Source: JAJDXO01 sp965207535 (GTDB lineage: Bacteria; Pseudomonadota; Alphaproteobacteria; Rhodospirillales; UBA2165). From it: a DNA stretch of 64,000 nucleotides. The stretch is from assembly GCA_965207535.1 (NCBI GenBank), contig CBDBMR010000017.1:62001-126000 (forward strand), given 5' to 3'. Each line of letters opens with the position of its first letter. Within the stretch, counting starts at the first letter, position 1. The notes beneath the pieces were generated by a model. The model had not been told where the DNA came from. It did no database searches and saw only the letters and a program-made list of their open reading frames with translations. The position numbers and the translations under genes are program-made. Below are positions 63,192 through 64,000 of the stretch, piece after piece.

Positions 63192-63953
63192 TCAGCCGCC
63201 GATGCGCCGGTCGATATGGTGGCGGGTCGGCCGCCGGATCAGCCACAGCAGACCGGCGAGATCGGCGATCCCCACCCACAGCCGGTCCCACACCCCGTAT
63301 TTGGAGGCCCCCCGCTGCCGCGGCCGGTGCCCCACATCCACGGACGTCACCGCCCCGCCGGCGCGAATCATCAGGGCCGGCATGAAGCGGTGCAGGTGAT
63401 CGAAAGCGGGAAAGCCCAGGAAATCGTCCCGGGCGAAGACCTTGAGCCCGCAGCCCGTATCCGGGGTCTTGTCCCGGAGCAGCCCGCCCCGGACAATGTT
63501 GGCGATGCGGGAGGCGAACCGCCGCCGGGCCGTATCCTTTCGGCTCGCCCGGTTGCCGCAGACCATGAGTTTGGAACCCGCGTCGCGGCCTTCGTAGACG
63601 GACAGGAGCTTCGGGATATCGGCCGGGTCGTTCTGCCCGTCTCCGTCGAGGGTGGCGATGACCGGGGATTTGGCCTGACGGACGCCGGTGATGATGGCCG
63701 AGCTCTGCCCCGACCGCGCGGCATGGCGCACGGCGCGGAGTTCGGGCCGGCCGGCGGCGGCGCTTTCCAGCGCCGCCCAGGTGCCGTCGGTGGACCCGTC
63801 ATCCACACAGACGATCTCGTAGGCGAGCCTGCCGCCGAGCGCGCCGGCGATCTCGCTCACCAGGGGCTCGATATTGTCGGCTTCATTGTGCACCGGCACC
63901 ACCACGGACAGGGCGGCGGTCCCGGCGTTTCCGGAACTGGGTTGATCGGCCAT
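63192..63953 (-). CDS. Family 2 glycosyltransferase (DPM-like)
   Basis: A 253-residue GT2 enzyme with LSVVVPVHNEADNIEPLV, the nucleotide-sugar DDGS motif, DXD-like LDGDGQNDP and RPRQRGASKYG. It resembles dolichyl/undecaprenyl-phosphate sugar synthases that charge a lipid carrier. A hydrophobic C-terminal segment (LWVGIADLAGLLWLI) may associate it with the membrane. It leads a two-gene operon with the VTT protein. The last 47 bases of the window, upstream of it, show no gene. Confidence 0.9.
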   Translation of the reverse strand: MADQPSSGNAGTAALSVVVPVHNEADNIEPLVSEIAGALGGRLAYEIVCVDDGSTDGTWAALESAAAGRPELRAVRHAARSGQSSAIITGVRQAKSPVIATLDGDGQNDPADIPKLLSVYEGRDAGSKLMVCGNRASRKDTARRRFASRIANIVRGGLLRDKTPDTGCGLKVFARDDFLGFPAFDHLHRFMPALMIRAGGAVTSVDVGHRPRQRGASKYGVWDRLWVGIADLAGLLWLIRRPTRHHIDRRIGG

Positions 63954-64000
63954 CGGGGAGTTTTACGGAGTCACGGAGATTGGGATCATGAGAGCGGTAT

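Overview
The window is a chromosomal stretch of a GC-rich (roughly 65% by eye) alphaproteobacterium, probably Rhodospirillales-like. This rests on gene families and neighbourhoods: a DUF2849-sulfite reductase-DUF934 operon, an aa3 oxidase cluster with CtaG and DUF983, the COQ7-DsbB-YqaA set, the ileS-lspA-BamF(DUF3035)-M16-M16 run, a class I (archaeal-type) lysyl-tRNA synthetase, and an Usg-family protein. No species is assigned. Coding density is high. I saw no prophage, CRISPR array, rRNA, integrase or transposase gene.

Layout. 1-1936 (minus): an ECF sigma factor, a probable anti-sigma factor, a periplasmic metal-sensor-like protein and the N-terminus of an HlyD-type efflux adaptor. 2179-5513 (plus): an AT-rich dyad overlapping a good sigma70 promoter, then the assimilatory sulfite reductase operon and APS kinase. 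5532-9902 (minus): coxB-coxA-ctaG-coxC-DUF983. 10314-18417 (plus): a 33-residue membrane peptide, DUF420, a haem-copper-oxidase-like protein lacking most Cu_B ligands, ctaB, an M32 carboxypeptidase, thrC, an M16 protease and a hydrolase. 18433-24669: YqgE, a DsbD/ScsB-like reductase, a peroxiredoxin with its own promoter and terminator, an EamA exporter, COQ7, DsbB and YqaA. 24748-30969: a formamidase-like hydrolase, tRNA-Leu(CAA), a TRAP transporter with an FAH-family enzyme, and a divergent 2-hydroxyacid dehydrogenase. 31080-32657: an MXKDX-repeat lipoprotein with an ECF sigma/anti-sigma pair. 32737-38944: DUF2461, an asymmetric ABC exporter pair and an amidase. 38954-39249: a 296-bp MITE-like element flanked by TA. 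39294-50598 (plus): ribF, ileS, lspA, bamF, two M16 proteins, pgi and mutL. 50657-59262: rsmD, a pseudouridine synthase, a glutamine-amidotransferase-like hydrolase, tadA, a class IV aminotransferase, a GST, class I lysS and a DinG-like helicase. 59331-61464 (minus): groESL with CIRCE-like operator, promoter and terminator. 62200-63953: usg, a VTT-domain protein and a family 2 glycosyltransferase.

How the parts fit. Respiration dominates the first third: the oxidase subunits, Cu_B insertion (CtaG), haem O synthesis (CtaB), ubiquinone hydroxylation (COQ7) and thiol chemistry (DsbD, DsbB). Envelope biogenesis is the second theme (LspA next to the BamF lipoprotein, ABC exporter, M16 proteins, two VTT proteins). 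The rest is sulfur assimilation, translation and housekeeping.

The most unusual items are the Cu_B-deficient oxidase-like protein and its small partners (10314-12299), the operator-promoter array at 2179-2251, and the TA-flanked MITE with a second partial copy at 44451. All functions are inferred from sequence motifs and remembered family knowledge; no database search was possible.
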